Positions 7,666 to 16,939 of a stretch of 64,000 nucleotides of DNA are shown here, in pieces. The first letter of the stretch is position 1. Every line of letters begins with the position of its first letter. The notes beneath the pieces were generated by a model, which saw nothing but the letters and a program-made list of their open reading frames with translations, ran no database searches and was not told where the DNA came from. This stretch comes from Dictyoglomus turgidum DSM 6724 (GTDB lineage: Bacteria; Dictyoglomota; Dictyoglomia; Dictyoglomales; Dictyoglomaceae): contig NC_011661.1 of assembly GCF_000021645.1 (NCBI RefSeq), positions 838,723 through 902,722 of the forward strand, written 5' to 3'. The position numbers were made by a program, and so were the translations under genes.

Positions 7666-9367
7666 ATTACTAAAACCATATGCTGGCTATTTTATAATAG
7701 GTCTTCTTTGTATTCTAATTGGCAATGGAGCTCAACTTTATGCTCCTAAATTTTTAGGAGAGTTATTAGATCAACTTTCCAAGGTAAAAGATCTTTCTAC
7801 CCTTAATAGACTCTCATTAATAATCATATTTCTTCTTTTCTTAAGAAGCCTTTTTTTGTATGGACAGATCTATGTTTTTTCCTTTATAGGGCATAGAATT
7901 GTTGCAGACTTGAGGGAAAAGCTTTTTTCTAAAATTCAATATTTATCCTTAGATTACTTAAATCGATGGAATAGTGGAGATTTAATTGCTAGAACTCTAC
8001 AAGATACTCAGTTGATTCAAACCTCTTTTCTTTCGGGAATTGCTGATCTTTTTTATGCTATTGTGCTTCTTTTTGGCATTTTAATAATTGTAATTTCTAC
8101 CGATTGGCAGCTTGCTCTTGCTACTTTTCTAGTTATACCTCTTTTTGTTTTTTCCATATCAGGAATAGGAAAAGAGATTCAAAAATGGTCTCTTTCAGTT
8201 CAGCGAAAGATTGCAGATCTTACTAGGATAATACAAGAGAGCATTAAAGGGGCAAGAGTGGTTAGGGTATTTTCTCAAGAAGAAACGGAGATAAAAAAGT
8301 TTAGAGAAGAAAATGAAAAGAACTTTTTTAGAAATTTAAAAATAGCAAGACTTACTGCAATCCAAATTCCCCTTTCTAGTTTTCTAACTGCTTTAGCTTT
8401 AGTTTTTATTTTATGGCTTGGAACAAGAAAAATAGCAAAAGGAGAAATGACTCTTGGGTCTTTTGTTGCCTTTTTGACCTATGTGGGAATGGCTATTGAT
8501 CCCACTCAAACAATTCTAAGGGTTTTAGCAGGTTTAAGACAAGCTTACGCTGCTCTTGAGAGAATTTTTGAGATACTGGAAATGGGAAGAGAAGTTGTGG
8601 AGATAAAAAATCCCATAATTCTTCCTCCTATAAAGGGTTTTGTAGAGTTTGATAATGTCTCCTTCACTTATGATGGAGTTAATTGGGTATTAAAAAATAT
8701 AAATCTAAAAGTAAAGGCTGGAGAGAAAATAGCTATTGTGGGAAGTAGCGGTGCAGGTAAAACTTCTTTAGTGAATTTAATACCACGTTTTATTGATCCC
8801 ACAGAGGGAGTAGTGAGAATTGATGGATATGATATTAAAAGGGTTAGTCTTAGATCTTTAAGGTCACAAATTGGTTTTGTACCTCAGGAAACAATTATCT
8901 TTCATGGTACTGTGAAGGATAATATAAGTTATGGTAATCCTTATGTTTCTTTTGAGGAAATTGTGGAGGCAGCAAAAATGGCAAGAGCTCATGATTTTAT
9001 AATGAAATTACCTCAAGGATACGATACTGTAATTGGAGAAGGAGGAGTTAATCTTTCTGGTGGACAGGCTCAGAGAATAGCTATAGCAAGAACTATTCTT
9101 TTAAAGCCAAAACTTATTATTCTTGATGAAGCCACATCTGCTCTTGATTCAGAATCGGAGGCTTTTGTTCAGGAGGCTCTCGATGAACTTATGAAAGGTA
9201 AAACTGCTTTTATTGTTGCCCATAGACTTTCCACTATAAAGAGAGCTGATAGAATTGTGGTGCTGGAAAATGGGGAGATAGTGGAAGAAGGCACTCATAA
9301 TGAGCTGTTGAAATTGGGCGGGGTTTATTTAAGAATAATAAAATGGCAGATAGAGGAGAGTAAGTAA
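7640..9367 (+). CDS. MsbA-like lipid A/lipid flippase, ABC exporter
   Basis: This is a half-transporter of the type I exporter class with six predicted membrane helices (about 15-310) fused to an ATPase domain (about 335-575). The ATPase has Walker A GSSGAGKTS, signature LSGGQ, Walker B LIILDEATSALD and switch AHRLST. Its place directly after lpxB and the LpxB-like gene, and before lptB, points to MsbA, which flips lipid A-core across the inner membrane. The family also includes drug and peptide exporters, so the substrate is inferred. Its first 26 bases overlap the previous gene. No clear Shine-Dalgarno is visible, which fits coupled translation. Confidence 0.8.
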   Translation: MRYLARLLKLLKPYAGYFIIGLLCILIGNGAQLYAPKFLGELLDQLSKVKDLSTLNRLSLIIIFLLFLRSLFLYGQIYVFSFIGHRIVADLREKLFSKIQYLSLDYLNRWNSGDLIARTLQDTQLIQTSFLSGIADLFYAIVLLFGILIIVISTDWQLALATFLVIPLFVFSISGIGKEIQKWSLSVQRKIADLTRIIQESIKGARVVRVFSQEETEIKKFREENEKNFFRNLKIARLTAIQIPLSSFLTALALVFILWLGTRKIAKGEMTLGSFVAFLTYVGMAIDPTQTILRVLAGLRQAYAALERIFEILEMGREVVEIKNPIILPPIKGFVEFDNVSFTYDGVNWVLKNINLKVKAGEKIAIVGSSGAGKTSLVNLIPRFIDPTEGVVRIDGYDIKRVSLRSLRSQIGFVPQETIIFHGTVKDNISYGNPYVSFEEIVEAAKMARAHDFIMKLPQGYDTVIGEGGVNLSGGQAQRIAIARTILLKPKLIILDEATSALDSESEAFVQEALDELMKGKTAFIVAHRLSTIKRADRIVVLENGEIVEEGTHNELLKLGGVYLRIIKWQIEESK

Positions 9368-9371
9368 GAAG

Positions 9372-10319
9372 ATGAGTAAAGTAAAAGTGGGAGTTGTAGG
9401 AGTAGGTTATTTAGGACAACATCATGTGAGAATATTTAATGAAATTCCTGACGTAGAACTTGTAGGCATTTGTGATATAAATCTTAAAAGGGCAAAAGAA
9501 ATAGCATCCATTTATAATGTACCTTTTGTAACTGATGATTATAGGGATTTACTTAATAGAGTTGAAGCTGTAAGTATTGTTACTCCAACTACCTCCCATT
9601 TTCAAATAGCAAAAGATTTTCTTGAGAAGGGAATTCATACTTTTATTGAAAAGCCTGTAACTCATAGTTTAAGGGAAGCAGAAATACTTTTAGATATTGC
9701 CAGTGGGAAGGATTTAGTATTACAAGTAGGACATATTGAGAGGTTTAATCCAGCAATACAGGAGTTAAAAAAATATGTGAAAGATCCTTTCTATATTGAG
9801 GCAAGAAGAATGGGACCCTTTGATGGTAGATCAACAGATGTAGGTGTTGTAATGGATCTCATGATACATGATCTAGATATTCTTTTCTATGTTCTTGGAA
9901 AAAACAGAAGGATTCTTGAAATTAGTGGAATAGGTTATTCTATTTATACCCCCTATGAGGATTTTGCTACGGTGAATATTCTTTTTGAGGGAGAAATTTT
10001 AGTGAACCTTATAGCAAGTAAGGTTTCACCTAAAAAGTTAAGAAAACTTGATATTCATGAAAAAAATGGTGATCAAATAATTGTGGATTATATTGAGCAG
10101 AGCATATCTGTAGTTCATGGAGGAGCAAGACATATTGAGTCAGCTTTGGAGTCGCCAGTTTTAGAAAGAGAAGAGCCTCTGAGATTAGAGCTTACGCATT
10201 TTGTTAAGTGTATTATAGAAGGAAAGGATCCTGAAGTGACTCTTGAGGATGGAAAATTAGCATTGGCTCTTGCTACAGAAATATTAAAGGAGTTGAAGAT
10301 TATTGATCTTAAAGCATAA
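9372..10319 (+). CDS. Gfo/Idh/MocA-family sugar dehydrogenase
   Basis: An N-terminal Rossmann domain carries GVVGVGYLGQHH (NAD(P)-binding GxGxxG, residues 7-18) and the family's catalytic EKP (93-95 in FIEKPV), followed by the C-terminal alpha/beta domain that binds the sugar. Related dehydrogenases sit in lpx operons of several bacteria. One, GnnA, oxidises the 3-OH of UDP-GlcNAc so that GnnB can aminate it, giving lipid A with an amide-linked 3-acyl chain. No GnnB-type aminotransferase is seen beside it here, so that role is only a possibility. It follows the exporter by four bases. Confidence 0.7.
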   Translation: MSKVKVGVVGVGYLGQHHVRIFNEIPDVELVGICDINLKRAKEIASIYNVPFVTDDYRDLLNRVEAVSIVTPTTSHFQIAKDFLEKGIHTFIEKPVTHSLREAEILLDIASGKDLVLQVGHIERFNPAIQELKKYVKDPFYIEARRMGPFDGRSTDVGVVMDLMIHDLDILFYVLGKNRRILEISGIGYSIYTPYEDFATVNILFEGEILVNLIASKVSPKKLRKLDIHEKNGDQIIVDYIEQSISVVHGGARHIESALESPVLEREEPLRLELTHFVKCIIEGKDPEVTLEDGKLALALATEILKELKIIDLKA

Positions 10320-10926
10320 ATTGATTATTTTTATATTATTTTTTTTAATTCTAATTAATTTGGCATATTTACAAGATCTTAACTCATTAGTGGAGTATTA
10401 TGAATTAAAACACAGGGAAAATCCAAAGGACCCTGATAATATTTTTAATTTACTTGTACTATATGGTGCTTTGGGAAATTTAGGTAAATTTTATGATTAC
10501 TACAATCTTTTGAATAAAATTGACCCTAATTATTTAAAAGAAAAAGCAAAGGAAAATGTTAAAGAGAACACAAATAATGTTTTTGACTTATATAAAACTG
10601 CTTTTTCTTATTATTTTTTGGGTGAAATAGAAAAGTCAATTTATTATTTCCATAAGCTAAACTCTTTAAAGCCTAATGATGATTGGGTGATAAGCTATCT
10701 TGCATATTTATATTACTTAAAAGAGGACTATTTAAAGGTAGAAAGCTTAATTAACAGAGGTTTTGAAATAAATGAAGATAACGAAGCTCTTCATGCCTTA
10801 AGGTGCGCTTTGTATTTGAAAAAAGGTAATTATTTCTTAGCCTTAAAGGAGTACTTTATTACTATGAATATTGTTCAGAGAAAGGGATACAAAAATATAT
10901 GGGAGATATTAAGAGGCCTAAGATAA
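10303..10926 (+). CDS. secreted TPR-repeat protein of unknown function
   Basis: The 207-residue protein has a hydrophobic N-terminus (LIIFILFFLILINLAYLQ) that looks like a signal peptide, then helix-turn-helix repeats of TPR type spaced by about 34 residues (such as AFSYYFLGEIEKSIYYFHKL and YLAYLYYLKEDYLKVESLI). TPR proteins act as protein-binding scaffolds. The TTG start at 10303 lies inside the end of the dehydrogenase gene (17-base overlap). Its position between msbA-like and lptB genes suggests an envelope role, but I recognise no specific family. Confidence 0.6.
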   Translation: MILKHKLIIFILFFLILINLAYLQDLNSLVEYYELKHRENPKDPDNIFNLLVLYGALGNLGKFYDYYNLLNKIDPNYLKEKAKENVKENTNNVFDLYKTAFSYYFLGEIEKSIYYFHKLNSLKPNDDWVISYLAYLYYLKEDYLKVESLINRGFEINEDNEALHALRCALYLKKGNYFLALKEYFITMNIVQRKGYKNIWEILRGLR

Positions 10927-10929
10927 AAA

Positions 10930-10958
10930 TTGACATGAGATTAAAAATTTTTTAACAT
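10930..10958 (+). promoter_or_regulatory. promoter for lptB, probably giving a leaderless mRNA
   Basis: TTGACA at 10930-10935 and TAACAT at 10953-10958 are separated by exactly 17 bases. The lptB ATG begins at 10967, only eight bases after the -10 box, so the predicted transcription start falls on or next to the start codon. No Shine-Dalgarno lies in the 40-base gap after the TPR gene. Confidence 0.55.
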
Positions 10959-10966
10959 AAAAACAT

Positions 10967-11686
10967 ATGGCTTTAGAAACCGTAGGGATTTATAAATATT
11001 ATGGTAGAAGGTGTGTAGTCAAAGATGTATCCCTCACTGTGAATCCTGGGTACGTAGTGGGTCTTTTAGGTCCTAATGGGGCTGGAAAAACTACTACCTT
11101 TTATACTATCATGGGAGAGGTTTATGCCGATGGTGGAAAAGTGCTTCTTGATGGAGAAGATATAACCAGTTTATCTATGCCCCAGAGAGCAAGAAAAGGA
11201 ATAGGATATCTTGCTCAAGATCCTACCATTTTTAGAAAACTAACGGTAGAAGAAAATATCAAATTAGTATTAGAACTCACAAATTTAACTCCTAAGGAAC
11301 AAAGAGAAAGACTTGAGGAATTAATTGATGAGTTTCAACTTCAAAAGGTTAGAAAGAACTTGGGATATACCTTATCAGGAGGAGAAAGGAGAAGGGTAGA
11401 AATAGCAAGGGTTTTGGCTCTTTCACCTAAATATATTCTTCTTGATGAACCTTTTGCGGGGGTAGATCCTATAACGGTTCAAAATCTCCAGGAGACTATT
11501 GCTTATTTAAAAGAGAAAGGGCTTGGTATTCTTATAACGGATCACAATGTACGTGATACTTTAGCTATAACCGATTATGCATATATTATTTTTTCAGGAG
11601 AGGTTTTAATTTCTGGAACTCCTGAGGAGATAATAAATAGTGATATTGCAAAAAGATTTTTTCTTGGAGAGAGGTTCAATCTCTGA
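10967..11686 (+). CDS. lptB: LPS export ABC transporter ATPase
   Basis: LptB powers extraction of lipopolysaccharide from the inner membrane by LptFG and its movement along the Lpt bridge. The 239 residues show Walker A GPNGAGKTT (35-43), a Q-loop in YLAQDPTIF, signature LSGGE (136-140), Walker B YILLDEPFAGVDP and switch H193 in ITDHNVRDTL. The segments FRKLTVEEN and FLGERFNL at the C-terminus are typical of LptB rather than of amino-acid importers. LptF/G and LptC/A are not in this window. The stop codon shares one base with the next start. A promoter directly upstream suggests it can be made independently of the lpx run. Confidence 0.92.
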   Translation: MALETVGIYKYYGRRCVVKDVSLTVNPGYVVGLLGPNGAGKTTTFYTIMGEVYADGGKVLLDGEDITSLSMPQRARKGIGYLAQDPTIFRKLTVEENIKLVLELTNLTPKEQRERLEELIDEFQLQKVRKNLGYTLSGGERRRVEIARVLALSPKYILLDEPFAGVDPITVQNLQETIAYLKEKGLGILITDHNVRDTLAITDYAYIIFSGEVLISGTPEEIINSDIAKRFFLGERFNL

Positions 11687-12876
11687 TGTCTGGAGTAATG
11701 CTAATAATCATATTGCTTGTTGCCAGTGGCCTGATAGCATATGCAGGGGATTATGTAGGAAGAAAAGCTGGCAAGAAGAAATTAACTATTTTTAATCTTC
11801 GTCCTAAGTATACATCACGGATTATAAGTGTTTTAACGGGGATTCTTATCATGGTTTTTGCCCTTATTGTTTTATCTGTTTTTTCTGAAAATGTTAGAAT
11901 AGCTCTTTTTGGTATGGAAAAATTAAAAAAAGAGATTTCCACTCTCCAACTTAATATAAAAAGTAAGGAAAAAGAGTTTTCAGAGATTATAAAAAAATAT
12001 GAAGCGGTAAAAGAAGAAAGAGGGAGAGCAATAAAAGAATTGGAGTCATACAAAATAAAACTTAACGAGTTAGAGGAGGATAGAGCTAAGATCCTTGAGG
12101 AACTTAATAAATTATCTAAGGAAAGAGAGATTCTTTGTAAAGAGAATGAAAAACTTCAAAGGTCCATATATGAAATTTCTCAAAAGATTTCCTCTCTAAG
12201 CAAAGAGAGGGAAAAATTATTGGAAGAAAAAAAAGAACTCCTTGATGAGATTCAGTTTTTAAATACTACGATAACTAATATGAGAACTGAAGGTATAGTT
12301 TTTAGAAGAGGAGAATTAATACTTAATTATATTTCTAAGGGAGATTTGACCGAAGAGAAGGCAAAAGAGGAAGCAAAAGTTCTTCTCTCGCTTATAGAGA
12401 ACATAGCTAAGGAAAGGGGAGCTGGAAACGAGGAGAAGGGATTTATATGGGTTCCTGAAGCGGAGTGGATAAAATTGCTAAATGCTTTTACGACTTCTGG
12501 CGAGAAATTAATAAGAGTTTTTTCTCTTGCAAATATCTTTGAGGGTGAACCTGCTCTTATAACTTTTGAGATATATCCTTATAAACTTATCTTCAAAAAG
12601 GGTGATGTGTTAGTTTTGAAGGTAATTGATGGTAGTGAAGATCTTAATAAAATTGAATCAAAGCTTTTGGAAATCCTTTCTGAGGTGAATAAAATAGCGC
12701 AGCAGAAAGGAGTGTTGCCAGATCCTCTTACTAACACGGTGGGAGAAATATCTTTTGAAGAATTTTACAATATAGTTTATAAAATAAAAGAGAAGGATAA
12801 AAAAGTTCTTCTAAAAGTCATAGTTGACGAAGATACATATAATAGTGGTCCTTTAAAGATAAGATTTGAGTTATAG
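11686..12876 (+). CDS. DUF3084-type membrane-anchored coiled-coil protein
   Basis: The 396-residue protein begins with two hydrophobic segments (about 5-21 and 45-68) separated by a basic stretch (GRKAGKKKLTIFNLRPKYTSR). A long heptad-type coiled coil follows (about 72-205, rich in Glu/Lys/Leu), then a globular alpha/beta region. This layout and the FNLRPKYTSRIISVLTG motif match the DUF3084 family of unknown function. It starts on the last base of lptB. An alternative ATG at 11698 exists but has a poorly spaced Shine-Dalgarno. Its place after lptB suggests an envelope role, which is inference. Confidence 0.75.
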   Translation: MSGVMLIIILLVASGLIAYAGDYVGRKAGKKKLTIFNLRPKYTSRIISVLTGILIMVFALIVLSVFSENVRIALFGMEKLKKEISTLQLNIKSKEKEFSEIIKKYEAVKEERGRAIKELESYKIKLNELEEDRAKILEELNKLSKEREILCKENEKLQRSIYEISQKISSLSKEREKLLEEKKELLDEIQFLNTTITNMRTEGIVFRRGELILNYISKGDLTEEKAKEEAKVLLSLIENIAKERGAGNEEKGFIWVPEAEWIKLLNAFTTSGEKLIRVFSLANIFEGEPALITFEIYPYKLIFKKGDVLVLKVIDGSEDLNKIESKLLEILSEVNKIAQQKGVLPDPLTNTVGEISFEEFYNIVYKIKEKDKKVLLKVIVDEDTYNSGPLKIRFEL

Positions 12877-12890
12877 GAGGTAGGAAAACC

Positions 12891-14333
12891 ATGGAAAAAA
12901 AGTTTGTAGAAGAGTTGACTTCTCAAAAAGAAGATTTTTCCAAGTGGTATACAGAAGTAGTTTTAAAGGCAGATCTTGTGGATTATTCTCCTGTTAAAGG
13001 ATGTATGGTAATAAAACCTTATGGATATGCTATTTGGGAGAACATGCAAAGAATTCTTGACGAGAAAATAAAGGAAACAGGACACGTAAATGCCTATTTT
13101 CCTCTATTTATACCCAAAAGTTTCTTGGAGAAGGAAGCAGAGCATGTAGAGGGGTTTTCTCCTCAAGTTGCTTGGGTGACTAAGGGGGGAGATGAGGATT
13201 TATTTGAGCCTCTTGCTGTAAGACCTACCTCAGAAGCGATTATCTGTAGTATGTATTCAAAATGGATTCAGTCTTGGAGAGATCTTCCTATTTTAATAAA
13301 TCAATGGGCAAATGTGGTTAGATGGGAAAAAGAGACAAGACCATTTTTGAGAACTACTGAGTTTTTATGGCAAGAAGGACATACTGCTCACAGAACTTTT
13401 GAAGAAGCAGAAGAGGAAGCCCTGAGGATGTTAAATGTCTATAAAGAGTTTGTAGAGAACGATCTTGCTATTCCTGTTATAGCTGGAAAAAAGACAGAGA
13501 ATGAAAAGTTTGCAGGAGCTCTTCATACTTATTCTATTGAAGTACTTCTCGCAGATGGAAGGGCTCTGCAAGCTGGAACTTCTCATAATTTAGGGCAACA
13601 TTTCGCAAAGGCTTTTGATATAATGTTTCAAGATGTAGATGGGGAGAGAAAATATGTATGGCAAACCAGTTGGGGCGTTTCTACAAGATTGATTGGAGCT
13701 CTGATAATGACTCATGGTGATGATTATGGGCTTGTATTGCCTCCAAGGGTTGCTCCTTATCAAATAGTTATTATACCCATATGGAAAAATGAAACTGATA
13801 AGGTAAAGGTCTATAATTATATAGATGAGATCTATGAAGTATTGAAAAAATATTTCAGAGTTAAAGTGGATAGAGATGAAGAACATACTCCAGGATGGAA
13901 ATTTAATGAATGGGAATTAAAGGGAGTTCCTGTAAGATTAGAGATAGGCCCTAAGGAGGTAGAGAAACAAGAAATATATGTGGCAAGGAGAGATTTGAGA
14001 ACCAAGATATCAATTAGGAGAGAGAACATGATTCAAGATCTTGAAAATCTTCTTAAAGATATTCAGAAAACTCTCTTTGAAAGGGCATTGAAATTCAGAG
14101 AAGAAAACACATATGAAATTAATAATTTTGAAGAGTTTAAAAAAATTATGGATACAAAGAGGGGTTTTGTGAAGGCAAGTTGGTGTGGAGATGGAGAATG
14201 TGAGCTGAAAATAAAGGAATTGACAGGGGCTACTATACGGAATATTCCCCTTGACTGGAAAGAGGAAGAGGGAAAATGTATTTTATGTGGAAGAGAGACT
14301 AAGATAAAAGCTTTATTTGCAAAAGCCTACTAA
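12891..14333 (+). CDS. proS: prolyl-tRNA synthetase, archaeal/eukaryote-like type
   Basis: ProS charges tRNA-Pro. The 480-residue length lacks the long editing insertion of the usual bacterial enzyme. The C-terminus carries the extra zinc-binding domain typical of archaeal-type ProS: C432, C437, C463 and C466, ending in a Tyr (FAKAY). Class II synthetase motifs are visible as [15 protein letters not shown] (motif 1 area), [24 protein letters not shown] (motif 2 region) and [19 protein letters not shown] (motif 3). GGAGGTAGG precedes the ATG. This type is common in thermophilic bacteria such as Thermus and Dictyoglomus. It follows the DUF3084 gene by 14 bases. Confidence 0.93.
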   Translation: MEKKFVEELTSQKEDFSKWYTEVVLKADLVDYSPVKGCMVIKPYGYAIWENMQRILDEKIKETGHVNAYFPLFIPKSFLEKEAEHVEGFSPQVAWVTKGGDEDLFEPLAVRPTSEAIICSMYSKWIQSWRDLPILINQWANVVRWEKETRPFLRTTEFLWQEGHTAHRTFEEAEEEALRMLNVYKEFVENDLAIPVIAGKKTENEKFAGALHTYSIEVLLADGRALQAGTSHNLGQHFAKAFDIMFQDVDGERKYVWQTSWGVSTRLIGALIMTHGDDYGLVLPPRVAPYQIVIIPIWKNETDKVKVYNYIDEIYEVLKKYFRVKVDRDEEHTPGWKFNEWELKGVPVRLEIGPKEVEKQEIYVARRDLRTKISIRRENMIQDLENLLKDIQKTLFERALKFREENTYEINNFEEFKKIMDTKRGFVKASWCGDGECELKIKELTGATIRNIPLDWKEEEGKCILCGRETKIKALFAKAY

Positions 14334-14334
14334 T

Positions 14335-14778
14335 ATGATTAGGGTTTTAATTGAAAGAATAGATAAAGATTTACCTCTTCCCAACTATGCTACCCATGGT
14401 TCGGCAGCATTAGATCTTTATTCTCGTATTGATTTTGAACTTCCTCCTTTTGGAGAAATTGGAGGAGGACTTGTAATTCCTACAGGTATAAGAATTGCTT
14501 TACCCGAAGGATATTTAGCTCTTGTTCTGCCAAGAAGTGGGCTTGCTGCAAGAGAGGGAATATCGGTTCTTAATACTCCGGGGCTTATTGATAGCGACTA
14601 TAGGGGAGAGATCTTTGTGAATTTAATTAATTTTTCTAATAAGCCTTTTTTGGGGAAAAGAGGTATGCGAATTGCTCAACTTTTGGTCCTTCAGTATTCT
14701 CGTATAATTTGGGAAGAAGTAGAACAGCTTCCCCAAACGGAGAGAGGCGAAGGGGGGCTGGGAAGTACAGGATTATAA
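14335..14778 (+). CDS. dut: deoxyuridine 5'-triphosphate nucleotidohydrolase (dUTPase)
   Basis: Dut hydrolyses dUTP to dUMP, keeping uracil out of DNA and feeding dTMP synthesis. All five trimeric-dUTPase motifs are visible: [10 protein letters not shown] (1), [11 protein letters not shown] (2), [14 protein letters not shown] (3, with the catalytic Asp), a motif-4 equivalent in RGMRIAQLL, and the C-terminal arm [10 protein letters not shown] (5). I start at ATG 14335, one base after the proS stop; a TTG at 14317 is in frame but overlaps proS. There is no strong Shine-Dalgarno, so it is probably coupled to proS. Confidence 0.93.
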   Translation: MIRVLIERIDKDLPLPNYATHGSAALDLYSRIDFELPPFGEIGGGLVIPTGIRIALPEGYLALVLPRSGLAAREGISVLNTPGLIDSDYRGEIFVNLINFSNKPFLGKRGMRIAQLLVLQYSRIIWEEVEQLPQTERGEGGLGSTGL

Positions 14779-14791
14779 TCTTCGGGTTTTT

Positions 14792-14802
14792 TATAATATA
14801 AT
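14792..14802 (+). promoter_or_regulatory. possible -10 region for the EF-G-like operon
   Basis: Two overlapping TATAAT boxes (14792-14797 and 14797-14802) lie in the 73-base gap between dut and the EF-G-like gene. No convincing -35 hexamer sits 16-18 bases upstream, so this is a weak promoter call. An AAGGGGG at 14832-14837 is the nearest Shine-Dalgarno-like sequence, but it lies 14 bases from the ATG. Confidence 0.35.
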
Positions 14803-14851
14803 TTTAAAAGCGATTAAAAAATATAAAAGGTAAGGGGGTTTTGAAAGAGAA

Positions 14852-16939
14852 ATGAAATATGAAACTGAAAACTTAAGAAATGTAGGACTTTTTGGGCACG
14901 GGGGTGCTGGAAAGACAAGTTTAGCGGAAGCAATTCTTTATACTGCAAAGGTAATTGATAGAATGGGAAAGGTGGAAAATGGAAATACGGTATCGGATTT
15001 TGAGCCTGAGGAGATAAAAAGAGGTATATCTCTAAGTCTATCTATCTTACCCTTAGAGTGGAAGGGAAAAAAGATAAACTTAGTAGATACCCCGGGATAT
15101 GCAGATTTTATTGGAGAAATTATAAGCGCACTAAGGGCTGTAGATAGTATGCTTATTGTCATAGATGCAATTTCAGGAATACAAGTGCAAACAGAAAAAG
15201 TATGGAGTATGGGAGAGGAGGAAAAACTCCCTGTAGCTTTTGTTGTGAACAAACTTGATAGAGAAAATTCAAACTTCTTTGAGATGGTAAAATCTATACA
15301 AGAGAGATTTGGGAGTAAAGCTATTCCCATATACCTTCCTGTAGGTAAGGAGAGTAGTTTTAATGGTGTTATTGATTTATTAGAAGGTAAGGCATATATT
15401 TATAAAGATGAGAAAGGAGAACCTGAAGTAACGGAAGTTCCTGTTGATTTAAGATCTGATTATGAGAAGTATAGGCAACAGCTTATTGAAACTATTATTG
15501 AGTTTGATGAGGAACTTTTACAAAAGTACTTGGAGGGAGAAGAGATATCTGGGGATCTAATTGCTAAGACCCTTAAAGAAGCTTTTAAGAATAGAGAAAT
15601 CTTTCCTATCTTTCCCGTATCATCTTTTAAAAATGTTGGGGTTTCAAAACTTCTTGATAGTGTAGTATCCTTCTTCCCAAGCCCTAAGGATCGCCCTGCC
15701 ATACCTGTAGAAGATACCAAGACAGGGGAAAAGAGGGCCATGTCCATCGGGGAGAAAAATGGTCTTTTAGCTTTTGTATTTAAGACCTCTGCTGATCCTT
15801 TCGTGGGTAAGATAAGTTATGTTAGAGTTATTTCTGGTGTTTTAAGACCAGATTCTAACTTATTTAATGTGAATAAAGGAGTTCAAGAAAAGATAGGAGG
15901 GCTCTTTTATCAGAGGGGAAAGAACCAAGAGCCTGCTACAGAGATAGGTCCAGGTGATATTGGAGTTATTACTAAATTAAAGGAAACTTCTACAAATGAA
16001 ACCTTAGGAGATAGAGATAATTCAGTGAAAGTTATTCCGGTAGAGTTTCCTGAGCCAGTTTTTGCAGTTGCTGTGGTTCCTAAGACAAGGGCAGACGAAG
16101 ATAGAATGAGCACTGCAATTGCAAGAATTCTTGAAGAGGACCCTACTTTGAGAGTGCAAAGAAACATTGAGACTAATGAAACCTTAATCTATGGATTGGG
16201 AGATTCTCATCTTGAAGTGGTAGTTGAAAGAATGCAGAGAAAGTTTGGAGTTAATGTTACCCTTGGTACCCCTCAAGTAGCATATAGAGAAACCATAAGA
16301 GCTACAGCTAAAGCAGAAGGTAAGGTTAAGAAACAGACAGGCGGAAGAGGACAGTATGGTCATGTATGGCTTGAGCTTGAACCTTTACCAAGAGGTGCAG
16401 GATTTGAATTTGTAGATAAAATTGTGGGAGGTGTAGTACCAAAGAACTATATACCAGCGGTAGAAAAGGGTGTAAGAGAGACTATGGAGAAAGGAATTCT
16501 TGCTGGGTATCCTATTGTAGATGTTAAGGTGACACTCTTTGATGGATCTTATCACGAAGTGGATTCTTCTGATATGGCATTTAAGATTGCAGCCTCAAAG
16601 GCGTTTAAAAAGGGTTTCTTGGAAGCAAAGCCTGTTCTTCTTGAACCTATAATGAGTGTGGAGATTACTGCTCCTGACGAATATACTGGGGATATAATTA
16701 GTGATTTAAATGGTAGAAGAGGAAAGGTGACTTCTATAGAAGCTTTAGGAAAATTACAGGTAATAAAAGCTCTTGTTCCTCTTGCTGAAATGTTGAGATA
16801 CTCTTCAGTTTTAAAGTCTATAACCCAAGGCAGAGGGTCTTATTCTATGAAATTTTCTCATTATGAAGAAGTACCTGCTAAGATACAAGAAGAAATAATT
16901 GCTAAAGCTAAACCAAGAGCTGAAGAGGAAGAGGAATGA
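14852..16939 (+). CDS. EF-G-like translational GTPase, divergent paralogue
   Basis: The 695-residue protein has the full domain order of EF-G: a GTPase domain (about 8-280), domain II, then domains III-V ending near 680. It differs from true EF-G at key sites. The P-loop reads GHGGAGKTS (15-23) instead of AHIDAGKTT. The G3 motif reads DTPGYADF (79-86), so the catalytic His of canonical EF-G is Tyr (Y83). NKLD (G4) is intact. These changes define the EF-G-like group (EF-G2-type in Thermus and others), whose function is poorly known. It overlaps the DUF951 gene by four bases. The canonical fusA must lie elsewhere. Confidence 0.85.
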   Translation: MKYETENLRNVGLFGHGGAGKTSLAEAILYTAKVIDRMGKVENGNTVSDFEPEEIKRGISLSLSILPLEWKGKKINLVDTPGYADFIGEIISALRAVDSMLIVIDAISGIQVQTEKVWSMGEEEKLPVAFVVNKLDRENSNFFEMVKSIQERFGSKAIPIYLPVGKESSFNGVIDLLEGKAYIYKDEKGEPEVTEVPVDLRSDYEKYRQQLIETIIEFDEELLQKYLEGEEISGDLIAKTLKEAFKNREIFPIFPVSSFKNVGVSKLLDSVVSFFPSPKDRPAIPVEDTKTGEKRAMSIGEKNGLLAFVFKTSADPFVGKISYVRVISGVLRPDSNLFNVNKGVQEKIGGLFYQRGKNQEPATEIGPGDIGVITKLKETSTNETLGDRDNSVKVIPVEFPEPVFAVAVVPKTRADEDRMSTAIARILEEDPTLRVQRNIETNETLIYGLGDSHLEVVVERMQRKFGVNVTLGTPQVAYRETIRATAKAEGKVKKQTGGRGQYGHVWLELEPLPRGAGFEFVDKIVGGVVPKNYIPAVEKGVRETMEKGILAGYPIVDVKVTLFDGSYHEVDSSDMAFKIAASKAFKKGFLEAKPVLLEPIMSVEITAPDEYTGDIISDLNGRRGKVTSIEALGKLQVIKALVPLAEMLRYSSVLKSITQGRGSYSMKFSHYEEVPAKIQEEIIAKAKPRAEEEEE

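Noticed and set aside
14743-14790. Terminator after dut (CGAAG ... CTTCG then TTTTTT)
   Set aside because: Only a 5-bp stem with a loop of nearly 30 bases; too weak to call despite the T-run.
14938-15330. 130-codon minus-strand ORF inside the EF-G-like gene
   Set aside because: It is a shadow of a well-conserved GTPase domain on the plus strand, Ser/Phe-rich as expected from antisense reading.
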